NCBI GenBank assembly: GCA_020683205.1
Contig: CP085689.1
Location: forward strand, 2,970,230 to 3,034,229
DNA: 64,000 bases
From: Lentisphaerae bacterium WC36
GTDB lineage: Bacteria; Verrucomicrobiota; Lentisphaeria; Victivallales; SZUA-371
Direction of reading: 5' to 3'
This document shows positions 1 to 7,790 of this stretch, piece by piece; position 1 is the first letter of the stretch; every line of letters starts with the position of its first letter. The notes beneath the pieces were generated by a model. That model ran no database searches, was not told the origin of the DNA, and worked only from the letters and a program-made list of their open reading frames with translations. The translations under genes were made by a program, and so were the position numbers.

Positions 1-123
1 AGTAACTGGAGTTGTTTTATATAAAACAGACAACTCTTTTTCGCTAGGCAGCTTCTCTGTATAAATTTTATTATTTATTGCTTCAATTAAGCTATCGGCA
101 ATACTTTGCGCCTTAGTTTTCAT
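1..123 (-). CDS. GntR-family transcriptional regulator, N-terminus only (runs off the window)
   Basis: Reading the minus strand from the ATG at 123 gives 41 codons open to the window edge. They begin MKTKAQSIADSLIEAI and continue with LPSEKELSVLY and TTPVT. This matches the start of the GntR winged helix-turn-helix: a first helix of the form IADSLIEAI, then the L-P-S-E-x-E-L turn that opens the DNA-recognition part. Only the first half of the DNA-binding domain is visible, so the effector domain and ligand are unknown. In the PVC group such heads are often joined to LacI-type sugar-binding domains (family knowledge, not visible here). The gene is divergent from hcp, and the 243-bp gap between them carries the hcp promoter. 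Confidence 0.72.
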   Translation of the reverse strand, partial: MKTKAQSIADSLIEAINNKIYTEKLPSEKELSVLYKTTPVT

Positions 124-290
124 TTTGTTAATCTCAATATTTATTTTGCAAAATTATTATGGTTACAATATAACACTATATTATATCATAAAACGACCAT
201 ATCTCAAAGATAATCTATGATAATTACACAACTTTTAGAAAAAATAATTAGAGCAAATTATGATAATTTAACACGCACCTAAAAAAAATA

Positions 291-319
291 TTGACAACTC
301 TATTGCAAAAAGCTATAAT
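291..319 (+). promoter_or_regulatory. Consensus sigma70-type promoter of hcp
   Basis: TTGACA at 291-296 and TATAAT at 314-319 are separated by exactly 17 bp, a perfect match to the housekeeping promoter. Transcription would start near 326, leaving a leader of about 40 nt and a good ribosome site (TTGGAGG, 354-360) six bases before the ATG at 367. No obvious FNR or NO-regulator box was identified, although AT-rich sequence upstream could hide one. Confidence 0.8.
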
Positions 320-366
320 CATAGATACTAACATTTATTAATATTATAAAAAATTGGAGGCTCTCC

Positions 367-2010
367 ATGTTTTGTTATCAATGCGAACAAACATCTCAAG
401 GAACTGGTTGTAGTTCATTTGGAGTATGTGGTAAATCCCCTGACGTTGCTAGTTTACAGGATTTATTAATGTACCAAGCAAAGTTAATTGCGAAAATTTC
501 ATCTATTCCATACCGTGAAGGCGATAAAGACTATCGTATCACAAACTATTTAATTGATGCGCTATTTACAGCTGTAACAAATGTCAATTTTTCAGTAGAC
601 AGCTTGGTTGCAATGATTAATAGATCTCTAGAGGTTTTAGATATTGCAACTGAATTAAGTGAAAAACATGGCGTAGCTGACTCTCTTGCATCACAACAAA
701 ATATCGTTCCTGTAAATGCTACAACAAGTGAATTAGTTGATATTGCAGAAAGCTTAATTCTTGATAATCGTATTGCTGTTTATTCAAAAACTATTGTGGG
801 ACTTCAGGAATTAATTTTATACGGACTAAAAGGATCCTGTGCATATTTAGACCATGCAAAACTTTTAGGCTACCATGATGATAGCTTAAATGCATTTTTA
901 GTTGAAACTTTAGCATTTTTAGCTGATAAACCAGATAGTGAAAGTACACTAATAGCTAAAGCTTTAGAAGTTGGAGATTTCAATTTAAGAGTTATGGAAC
1001 TGCTGGATAAAGCGCATAACGAAACTTTCGGAGTACCAGAACCAACAATGGTATCAGTAACTCCAAAAGCAGGTAAAGCGATTTTAGTATCAGGTCATGA
1101 TCTTGGCGATTTACAACAATTACTAATTCAAACCGAAGGTTTAGGTATTAATATTTATACTCATGGTGAAATGATTACGGCGCATAGCTACCCAGAGTTA
1201 AAAAAATTTCCACACCTTGTTGGACATTATGGAACTGCATGGCAGAACCAACGTCGTGAATTCGACCTATTCCCAGGTGCTATTTTAATGACAACAAATT
1301 GTATTCAGTTACCAAAAAGTACCTACCGAGACCGTATTTTTACAACAGATTTAGTTGCTTACGAAGGAGTCAAGCACCTTCCTCAATATCAATACTCTGA
1401 ATTAATTAATGAGGCATTGCGTCAGCCTGGCTTTGACTGTGACGGCGGAGATGTTTCTATTTTAGTTGGCTTCGGTCATAAAGCAGCATTAAGCCATGCT
1501 GAAAAAATTATCCAATTAGTTAAAGATGGGGCAATTCGCCACTTTTTCTTAATTGGTGGATGTGATGGAGCAAAGCCTGGCAGAAATTATTACACTAAAT
1601 TTGCAACCCAAGTCCCAGATGATTGTATTATTTTAACTTTAGCATGTGGTAAATATCGTTTTAATAATCTCGACTTTGGTAGCATTGATGGCATTCCACG
1701 ACTTCTTGATTGTGGACAATGTAATGACGCCTATAGCGCAATAAAAATTGCCTCTGCGCTTGCTGATGCTTTTGACTGCACAGTTAATGATTTACCTTTA
1801 AGTTTTATTCTATCGTGGTATGAACAAAAAGCTGTTGCAATTTTATTAACACTATTAAGCTTGGGAATCAAGCATATGCGTTTAGGTCCAAGCTTACCAG
1901 CATTTATTACCGAGGAAGTCCTTAATATTCTTGTTGAAAAGTTTGATATCAAACCAATTACAACTCCTGAAGAGGATTTAGCAGACATCTTAAACGATTC
2001 AGAAAAATAA
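367..2010 (+). CDS. hcp: Hybrid cluster protein (Hcp, hydroxylamine reductase / NO reductase)
   Basis: The 547-residue protein is a cytoplasmic iron-sulfur enzyme of the Hcp family. These enzymes reduce hydroxylamine in vitro and act in nitric-oxide detoxification and S-nitrosylation. The N-terminal cysteines C3, C6, C15 and C21 (spacing CX2C-X8-C-X5-C) match the class I pattern of anaerobes and would hold a cubane cluster. Ligands for the hybrid Fe-S-O cluster are visible as SGHDLGD, TTNCIQLP, GGCDGAKPGR, LACGKYRF and CGQCNDAYS. Length is normal for the class. No hcr reductase partner lies next to it. The gene stands alone, with its own consensus promoter and a terminator immediately downstream, which fits an anaerobe's stand-alone detoxification gene. 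Confidence 0.95.
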   Translation: MFCYQCEQTSQGTGCSSFGVCGKSPDVASLQDLLMYQAKLIAKISSIPYREGDKDYRITNYLIDALFTAVTNVNFSVDSLVAMINRSLEVLDIATELSEKHGVADSLASQQNIVPVNATTSELVDIAESLILDNRIAVYSKTIVGLQELILYGLKGSCAYLDHAKLLGYHDDSLNAFLVETLAFLADKPDSESTLIAKALEVGDFNLRVMELLDKAHNETFGVPEPTMVSVTPKAGKAILVSGHDLGDLQQLLIQTEGLGINIYTHGEMITAHSYPELKKFPHLVGHYGTAWQNQRREFDLFPGAILMTTNCIQLPKSTYRDRIFTTDLVAYEGVKHLPQYQYSELINEALRQPGFDCDGGDVSILVGFGHKAALSHAEKIIQLVKDGAIRHFFLIGGCDGAKPGRNYYTKFATQVPDDCIILTLACGKYRFNNLDFGSIDGIPRLLDCGQCNDAYSAIKIASALADAFDCTVNDLPLSFILSWYEQKAVAILLTLLSLGIKHMRLGPSLPAFITEEVLNILVEKFDIKPITTPEEDLADILNDSEK

Positions 2011-2022
2011 GCATTAACTAAT

Positions 2023-2054
2023 TAGAGCGCGTTTGCGCTCTAAGCATTTTTTTT
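2023..2054 (+). terminator. Rho-independent terminator of hcp
   Basis: TAGAGCGC (2023-2030), loop GTTT and GCGCTCTA (2035-2042) form a GC-rich 8-bp stem. It is followed closely by eight T residues at 2047-2054 and starts 13 bases after the hcp stop codon. Confidence 0.88.
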
Positions 2055-2068
2055 ACTGCATGACTTTT

Positions 2069-2185
2069 ATAAACTTGAAATTTAAATAAAGTTATAATAT
2101 ATTCATTTTAACAAGATTCAATATGCTGTCTTGACAAAACATTTTAGACTAGGGGAATTATTGAACTTGTTAATTTCAAGTTTAT
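2069..2185 (+). repeat. Widely spaced 14-bp perfect inverted repeat upstream of the kinase gene
   Basis: ATAAACTTGAAATT at 2069-2082 is repeated exactly in inverted form at 2172-2185. Between the arms lie a smaller CAAGA/TCTTG pair, a TTGACA at 2131-2136 without a convincing -10 box, and a second ACTTG/CAAGT pair close to the right arm. The arms could pair in RNA as the base of a branched leader of the kinase gene (start 2245), or serve as two operator copies. Function is unknown. Confidence 0.45.
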
Positions 2186-2244
2186 ATAGTAGTGAGAAAC
2201 TATAAGTAGTTTAAAAAATAGACTACGTAAAAAGGATCTACATT

Positions 2245-3774
2245 ATGCTGTATCGTTATCGAATATTAATTGCAGTAGAACATAATAATGTTGTTGAAAA
2301 ATTTCATGGCATGGAAATAGAACACCTCTTTATTATTGAAGTGGTGAAAGACCGTGAAACTATTCTCAACAAACTTACTGGCGAATATTATGACATATTA
2401 TTAATTGAAGATAAACTTCCTGGCTTAAGAATTTTTAATTTAGTAAATTTTTGTCACAAACACCTTCCTAACTTATTACCAATAATCATTACTAATAACT
2501 CTAGTATTGAAAAAGCCGTAGCATTAATTAAAGCTGGAGCATTTCATTATCTAGAATCACCTTTTTCTGCAGATAAACTTGAAACTGTTTTGAAAAATGC
2601 TGTAAAACAACTTGAAGAAAACAGTAGTAATATTAAAGTTAAATTAGAAAAAGAGCTTACATCAAAGCGTGAGCTACAAAAAAAAGAATATATTGAGAAA
2701 AAAATTAGAGCCCTCGAAGTTTTACAAATTCAAACTCAATTTAGTAATGCGCTAACATCATATGAAAGCAAAGCACAAGAATACAATGATTTTTTATCTG
2801 AAAGCAGCGAAGAATACTACACAGAAGATGCCAAAACCGTTATTTTAGAAAATGATGAAAATAAAATCGATGGACAAAATAATCTAGATGTCGAAAATTT
2901 AAACCCATTACCAGAATATAAATACATTCGTACACTTGGTGCTGGAACAATGGGAGTTGTGATGCTTGTTGAAAAAGATAATAAAAAATTTGCTTTGAAA
3001 ATTTTAAATGGTCAACTACAACATTCTCAAAAAACTACCTTTATCAAACGCTTTTTACGTGAAGCAAAAGTATTGAGCAATTTCAACCATCCAAATCTTA
3101 TTCATATATATGAATATGGTTTTCGTGACAATAGTAATATTCCATATATTTTAATGGAGTATGTAAATAGCAGAACTCTTGAGGATGTGATTAAAGAGAA
3201 TAAACTTTCTTTAGAGCAAAAAATTTATATCATCACTCAATTAGCGGCAGTTTTGACAGTCATTCATGAACAAAATATAATTCACCGCGATATCAAGCCT
3301 GGCAACATTTTAATTGATGATGAACTAAATATTAAGCTAACTGACTTTGGAATTGCCAAAGATGAAAATTCCCTAATGACCAGAGAGCATGAAATCTTAG
3401 GATCTCCAGCATATATGCCTCCTGAAGTATTTATTTCTAGCAGCAAAAGTTCTGAACAATTTGATATTTTTTCGCTAGGCGTAGTTAGCTATGAAATTCT
3501 AACAGGGAAAAAGCCATTCAAAGGGCGCAATATTAATGAACTAAAATATAATATTAAAAATTCTCGTCCACTTGAGCCACGCAAAATAAATCCATATATT
3601 TCTGAAGATTTACAAAATATTTTGAGTAGAATGTTACGCAAACGTCCAGAAGACCGTTACCAAACATCAGAAGAATTATTCAATGATTTGAATAATTTAG
3701 GGAAAAAGGACTTAACTTTTAGCGGTAGTTTATTAAGAAACCTCGTCCATAAGGCAATCCGCCACTGGGCATAA
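2245..3774 (+). CDS. Hanks-type Ser/Thr protein kinase with N-terminal degenerate receiver domain
   Basis: This 509-residue protein joins a receiver-like domain (about residues 4-125), a charged coiled-coil linker (about 125-180), an acidic stretch and a Ser/Thr kinase domain (about 225-490). Kinase motifs are complete: GAGTMG loop, ALKIL lysine, HRDIKPGNI catalytic loop, TDFGIAK, GSPAYMPPE and DIFSLGV. In the receiver fold the sequence ILLIEDKLPG places Glu55 where the phosphorylated Asp normally sits. The acidic pair is reduced to V-E, and the conserved Lys is Ser (YLESPF). I infer a pseudo-receiver locked in one state or used for protein contacts. There is no membrane segment, so it is cytoplasmic. 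It is monocistronic and ends at a terminator shared with the convergent cyclophilin gene. Substrates are unknown. Confidence 0.9.
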   Translation: MLYRYRILIAVEHNNVVEKFHGMEIEHLFIIEVVKDRETILNKLTGEYYDILLIEDKLPGLRIFNLVNFCHKHLPNLLPIIITNNSSIEKAVALIKAGAFHYLESPFSADKLETVLKNAVKQLEENSSNIKVKLEKELTSKRELQKKEYIEKKIRALEVLQIQTQFSNALTSYESKAQEYNDFLSESSEEYYTEDAKTVILENDENKIDGQNNLDVENLNPLPEYKYIRTLGAGTMGVVMLVEKDNKKFALKILNGQLQHSQKTTFIKRFLREAKVLSNFNHPNLIHIYEYGFRDNSNIPYILMEYVNSRTLEDVIKENKLSLEQKIYIITQLAAVLTVIHEQNIIHRDIKPGNILIDDELNIKLTDFGIAKDENSLMTREHEILGSPAYMPPEVFISSSKSSEQFDIFSLGVVSYEILTGKKPFKGRNINELKYNIKNSRPLEPRKINPYISEDLQNILSRMLRKRPEDRYQTSEELFNDLNNLGKKDLTFSGSLLRNLVHKAIRHWA

Positions 3775-3778
3775 AAAT

Positions 3779-3818
3779 AAAAAAGAACACCAAGAATAAT
3801 TCTTGAAGTTCTTTTTTT
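3779..3818. terminator. Bidirectional terminator between kinase and cyclophilin genes
   Basis: AAAAAGAAC ... GTTCTTTTTT frames an inner CAAGAA/TTCTTG stem. A-rich and T-rich flanks on the two sides let it work for both convergent genes (stops at 3774 and 3854). Confidence 0.75.
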
Positions 3819-3853
3819 ACAACTGTTACTCTAATTTTGGATTTAAAAAAAAA

Positions 3854-4495
3854 TTAACGCAACTGTAATGCTTTTTTAATAATTACATCTCTTAATGGCA
3901 CATTGTAATAACCTTTACGGATTGTCACTGGAACCTTTTGAATATCATCAACAACTTTCATCCCATAAACAACTTTACCAAAAACGCAATATCCGTAACC
4001 ATCTGCTGTTTTAGATTTAAAATTTAAAAAGTCGTTATCTTTAACATTAATAAAAAATTGATTACTTGCGCTATGAGGAGCTTTGGTTCGTGCCATCGCA
4101 ATAGTACCACGATCATTTTTTAAACCATTATCAGCTTCATTTTTAATTGGCTTAAGAGTTTTTTTCATAGATAAATTAACATCTAGTCCGCCACCTTGAA
4201 TCATAAAATCTTTTATCACACGGTGAAAAACCACTCCGTCATAGAGACCACTGTTAACATATTTTAAGAAATTTTCAACTGTTTTTGGCGCTTTATCTTT
4301 ATAAAGTTCAATAAATATATTGCCATAATTTGTTTTCAATTCTATAACAGGATTTTCTAAACTCTCAAGTTTAGGCGTTGGGATTTCAGAGATATCGGTT
4401 TCACGAACATTTTCATCAGAATTAAAAGTTTCACAGCCTGCAAAAGCAAATGCCATAAAAAAAACACTAACTAATAGATAAATTTTTTTCAACAT
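3854..4495 (-). CDS. Cyclophilin-type peptidyl-prolyl isomerase, lipoprotein
   Basis: The 213-residue protein starts with a lipoprotein signal peptide ending in the lipobox AFAGC (Cys20), then about 20 linker residues and one cyclophilin domain (about 50-213). Family motifs are FHRVIKDFMIQGG with the catalytic Arg, SASNQFFINV and FGKVVYGMKVV. It should catalyse cis-trans isomerisation of X-Pro bonds in proteins folding outside the cytoplasmic membrane, tethered by lipid. A GGAG ribosome site lies six bases before the ATG. It is the single gene between the purE terminator and the convergent kinase terminator. The tryptophan that makes many cyclophilins cyclosporin-sensitive is not evident. Confidence 0.9.
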   Translation of the reverse strand: MLKKIYLLVSVFFMAFAFAGCETFNSDENVRETDISEIPTPKLESLENPVIELKTNYGNIFIELYKDKAPKTVENFLKYVNSGLYDGVVFHRVIKDFMIQGGGLDVNLSMKKTLKPIKNEADNGLKNDRGTIAMARTKAPHSASNQFFINVKDNDFLNFKSKTADGYGYCVFGKVVYGMKVVDDIQKVPVTIRKGYYNVPLRDVIIKKALQLR

Positions 4496-4525
4496 GATTT
4501 TCTCCTTAAAATTTCAAGGCTTTAA

Positions 4526-4566
4526 AAAAGAAGTGAGTCTAATTTTAATAAAGACTGCACTTCTTC
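4526..4566 (-). terminator. Rho-independent terminator of purE
   Basis: AAAGAAGTG-AGTCT (4527-4540) pairs with AGACT-G-CACTTCTT (4552-4566) across an AT loop. On the minus strand the stem is followed by a run of T, directly after the purE stop codon and before the cyclophilin start. Confidence 0.8.
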
Positions 4567-4600
4567 TGATATTCTTCAAAAATTCAATTAACAGTATTAA

Positions 4601-5122
4601 TTAAATAGTACCATTAGCTAAATTTTCCTGTAACTGAGCGTCTGCTTCTTTTACAATAGCAGTTTGCTCTTTTCTGAATTCTTTTAGCTTAGCATTAATA
4701 GTTGCATCACTTAATGCCAACATACTCAATGCGTAAAGAGCAGCATTTTTAGCTCCTGCTTTACCAGCAGTAACACTTGCTACAGGAATACCTGGAGGCA
4801 TTTGCACAGTAGAATATAATGCATCAATACCATTAAATGGCTCACACGCCATTGGTAGCCCAATTACTGGTAAAGTTGTATGAGCAGCAACAACTCCACC
4901 AAGATGAGCAGCCATACCAGCAGCACAGATAAATACTTTAATACCATTTTCTTCAGCATTAGTAGCGAATTCACACGCTTCAGCTGGAGTACGATGTGCG
5001 CTCATTACACGAGCAGTAAAAGGAACATCAAATTTACGGAATAATTCAAAAGCGCCTTTTAAATTTGGTAAATCGCTAGCACTTCCCATTAAAATCGCCA
5101 CAACAGGCTTATTGTCAGTCAT
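4601..5122 (-). CDS. purE: N5-carboxyaminoimidazole ribonucleotide mutase / AIR carboxylase PurE
   Basis: The 173-residue protein is PurE of de novo purine synthesis, making 4-carboxy-AIR. Signatures are [10 protein letters not shown] near the N-terminus, the catalytic MSAHRTP loop, and the GMAAHLGGV and [11 protein letters not shown] segments. The AAHLGG variant is also found in some bacteria where PurE works directly with CO2 as an AIR carboxylase. No purK is visible nearby, so which reaction it performs is open. A strong GAGGAG-like site (AATGAGGAG) precedes the ATG. It is monocistronic with its own terminator. A nested inverted repeat at 5169-5215 lies in its probable leader. Confidence 0.93.
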   Translation of the reverse strand: MTDNKPVVAILMGSASDLPNLKGAFELFRKFDVPFTARVMSAHRTPAEACEFATNAEENGIKVFICAAGMAAHLGGVVAAHTTLPVIGLPMACEPFNGIDALYSTVQMPPGIPVASVTAGKAGAKNAALYALSMLALSDATINAKLKEFRKEQTAIVKEADAQLQENLANGTI

Positions 5123-5168
5123 AAAAAACTCCTCATTATATATTTATACTAATTTCCTAGGCGTTTCG

Positions 5169-5215
5169 ACTCTTTTAAGACTTCATTTATTAGAAGTTGT
5201 TATGGATAAAAGAGT
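5169..5215 (-). promoter_or_regulatory. Nested inverted repeat upstream of purE
   Basis: ACTCTTTT (5169-5176) and AAAAGAGT (5208-5215) flank an inner ACTTC (5180-5184) / GAAGT (5193-5197) hairpin. It starts about 47 bases upstream of the purE start codon. It lacks a T-run, so it is not a simple terminator, and it does not match the purine riboswitch consensus that I know. It may be an operator or a leader structure. The rest of 5123-5362 shows nothing else that I can support. Confidence 0.3.
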
Positions 5216-5362
5216 TCCAATATCTTGGATTTTTTGTGCGCCTAAATTTCAATTTTTCAGAAACGATGGAGCTAATATAGCACAAAATATCTGTTTTAAT
5301 AATCTTTTAAAGACAATTTTCTTGAGTTTAGAAAAAAAACAAAATATTTTATAAAAAACAAT

Positions 5363-5390
5363 TTGACTTTTTAAAACATTGCTGTATTTT
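5363..5390 (+). promoter_or_regulatory. Probable promoter of the tRNA-Gly pair
   Basis: TTGACT (5363-5368) and TATTTT (5385-5390) are separated by 16 bp and lie about 34 bases before the first tRNA. The -35 element is strong and the -10 element matches four of six bases. Confidence 0.5.
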
Positions 5391-5423
5391 AAAGGCTCAA
5401 AGCAATAACAGCTGCTTTAAATT

Positions 5424-5499
5424 GCGAGTGTAGCTCAGTTGGTAGAGCATCACGTTGCCAACGTGATTGTCGTGGGTTCGAATCCCATCACTCGCTCCA
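5424..5499 (+). tRNA. tRNA-Gly (anticodon GCC), copy 1
   Basis: A 76-nt cloverleaf. The acceptor stem is GCGAGTG/CACTCGC with discriminator T and encoded CCA. The D-arm is GCTC...GAGC, the anticodon stem is TCACG/CGTGA around TTGCCAA (anticodon GCC), and the T-arm is GTGGG-TTCGAAT-CCCAT. It is identical to the copy at 5542-5617. Confidence 0.97.
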
Positions 5500-5541
5500 T
5501 TTTTGAAAATTTTAGGTTCAAGTGGCCATCAAATAACTTAT

Positions 5542-5617
5542 GCGAGTGTAGCTCAGTTGGTAGAGCATCACGTTGCCAACGTGATTGTCGTGGGTTCGAA
5601 TCCCATCACTCGCTCCA
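5542..5617 (+). tRNA. tRNA-Gly (anticodon GCC), copy 2
   Basis: This is identical base for base to the upstream tRNA, including the encoded CCA. The 42-bp spacer shows no separate promoter, so both are probably processed from one transcript. A tandem duplication of the commonest glycine decoder raises gene dosage. Confidence 0.97.
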
Positions 5618-5648
5618 TTTTTCATCTACCGATAATACTTTTGTGCAA

Positions 5649-6143
5649 TTAATTCGATCCTTTCTTCTCAAAATATGTTTTTAATTGTATAATCTGTAGA
5701 TAGTTAAAGAAAAGCACAATTAATAATAAAGGCAGTCCAGCTATAATAAATGACTGACAAGGCTTTGAAATTAATAAATTTACTAATGCTGATATAAAAC
5801 CCAAACCCCAAAGATTTAAAAAGCTAAAAAAATGAGTCCTCGACTTTAATTGCAAATCTTTTCGCAATAAAAAAAGCGGTAAATATAAACAAGCCCATAT
5901 TACTAGCACCTCAATTAATGACATTGATAGTGAATATATAAACAAAAGCCCTAAGAGTTTACTTTCGACTAAACCACCAAAAACTAATAATGCCAAAATA
6001 ACTGCAACAATAAAGCTGGTAAGAAAAGATAAATTTAATAAATAAAATTTTTTATCACGTTCCCATAAAACTAAAATTAACCCAATAGTAAAAAATGCTA
6101 CACTTGTTAAACAAATAGAAATTAAAATAAATTCAAAAGTCAT
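5649..6143 (-). CDS. Hypothetical integral membrane protein (four to five helices)
   Basis: The 164-residue protein is almost entirely hydrophobic, with helices at about 4-26, 37-58, 65-90 and 105-125 and a final one at about 130-155. It ends in a short charged tail (YFEKKGSN). I do not recognise a family or catalytic motif. It follows the broken paralogue on the same strand, with an AAGGAG-like site (TAAGGAGAATTTT) before the ATG at 6143, so it was probably the last gene of that transcription unit. It could be a small transporter-like or sensor membrane protein, but nothing in the sequence decides this. Confidence 0.6.
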   Translation of the reverse strand: MTFEFILISICLTSVAFFTIGLILVLWERDKKFYLLNLSFLTSFIVAVILALLVFGGLVESKLLGLLFIYSLSMSLIEVLVIWACLYLPLFLLRKDLQLKSRTHFFSFLNLWGLGFISALVNLLISKPCQSFIIAGLPLLLIVLFFNYLQIIQLKTYFEKKGSN

Positions 6144-6160
6144 TTTTAAAATTCTCCTTA

Positions 6161-7765
6161 TTATAAATTAAATTCTTCTTCATTGGGATATTGCAATGTT
6201 CCAGCTAAACGTTGCGCAAGAATTTTCTTAACTTCAGCATCTTTAGCAATTTTTAAAGCCCGTTTGATATCTGCATCTTTCATTTTAAGAATATTAATAA
6301 TGAATTGATCTTTAACTTCTTTATTACTATCTTTTAACCCGGCGCAACACATCGTCAAATGGTAGCAAATCATAACACTCTAAAAATTTACATCGAATAT
6401 ACCAATCAGACTTATTTAAACCATTAATTATAATTTCTTTGGTAACTGGTAAATTTTTATCCTGTTATTAATATTCAAAGATGGTCTATCACCTTCATTT
6501 TTCAAATCGTTTATCTCTTTATAAATTATTTGTAACTGTTCTTTAAATAATTCATACTTCTTTTTAGGAAAATAAACAGCAATAAGAAAATTTGCTTCTT
6601 CATTGGCGATTTGTGCTATATAACGCTTTTCTAAAGATGGGGCTATTCGTTTATCAATGTAACTTTTCATAGCCAATGTTGAAATTACTTCACACAACTC
6701 ATTCCATTCTTCATCTGAAGCTTTTGGGGTTTTCTCAATAAAAATATCGAAAATCAATAGGGCGTCTTCTTTAGTTAATGGACCTAAGTTATAATTGCGA
6801 GGACTAGAACCTACTTTATTATAAATTTTTTCCTTCATCCAGTCAAGTGAACCTTTTTTAGGTGCAGTTAAAACAGTCTCGCTCCACCCATCTTTAAAAC
6901 CATTAAAAATACCCTTATCATCAAAATGAATTTTCGTCGTTGTTAAATAACGTCCATCCATTTTTTCATAAATTAAACAACTTTCTTCGTCTCTTGCAGG
7001 TTGTCCTATAAGTTCAATAATTTGTTTTTTATTCATTCCTTTTTCAAGAAATCCCATTTTTCCAAAGCGTGTTTGAATTGATTTAATCGAGTCCTCGACT
7101 TTAGCTGTTTTTTAAAATTTAATACTCGTTCCAATTTCCAAAAAGACCTCTTGAGAGACTGGTGCATGAGTAGACATTGAAGTCGCAATGCGTAAATCAT
7201 CAGACATCGCCTGAATCAACTTAACATTACCATCGCCCATGAGGTCAAAACAAAGCAGAGTACCACAATTATTAATAATGTAATTCAATTCTATAGCGCC
7301 GCATTCACAACTCCAACCACTATCTAAATAATTCAGATCTCTATCTAAATGCAATGCAAAATAAGTGTGGCCGCCAATCGCTAGGCGATATCCTTTAAAA
7401 AAAGAGTTATTAAAAACGCCCACTTCTCCGCCACTAGTTGAAATTTCATCCCCTTGCTGTTTGATTTCTAATTTAATATCTGGACGGTCAGGATAACTAA
7501 AAGAGATAAATTCATCTTCAAAAGTTTTCCAATTTACAAAACTTTTTTTGGCAGCAACAGCTCGCAATTTTTCATCTTTAAAAGCTTGTAATTTTCGCGG
7601 CATTATTTTTTCCGAATATTTTTGATAACTTTTGTCTATTGGAATAATTAAAATTTTTTCTTTAATTTCTTGAGCTGAAAGCCGTTTCGCTTGTACAAAA
7701 TTAGCACTCATTGAAGTAACACCAATTAAAACCAATAACCCAAATCTTTTAAATCCACCTACCAT
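6161..7765 (-). pseudogene. Broken paralogue of the 7791-9413 gene (nonsense codon plus frameshifts)
   Basis: The intended protein is a signal-peptide-bearing paralogue of the adjacent 540-residue protein. Translation from the ATG at 7765 keeps the same N-terminus and runs to a TAA at 7112-7114. The reading frame then continues without a shift (KTAKVEDSIKS...MGFLEKGM) and stays homologous to the intact copy to about 6450. Near 6440-6450 a shift moves homology into another frame (QDKNLPVTKEIIINGLN, matching QDEPLTKQLIIEGLN). A further shift near 6340 returns it to the frame ending at 6161 (LQYPNEEEFNL). One nonsense codon and at least two frameshifts mean it should not make the full protein. 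Fragments 7112-7765, 6428-7057 and 6161-6373 could be mistaken for separate genes. Confidence 0.85.
7451..7765 (-). repeat. 315-bp near-identical tract, copy in the pseudogene
   Basis: This block aligns without gaps to 9099-9413, offset 1648, with only four differences (about 98.7% identity). Downstream of it the two genes are only distantly similar. The abrupt edge points to gene conversion or a partial recent duplication of the 5' end. Confidence 0.9.
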
Positions 7766-7790
7766 CTTAACACTTCCCTTATTCAAATAT

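Noticed and set aside
5123-5423. Purine riboswitch in the purE leader
   Set aside because: A nested hairpin is present, but the conserved purine-aptamer junction and loop sequences that I know are absent.
5439-5684. Two overlapping plus-strand open frames of 81 and 61 codons
   Set aside because: They are translations of the two tRNA-Gly genes in different frames; the peptides repeat because the tRNAs are identical.
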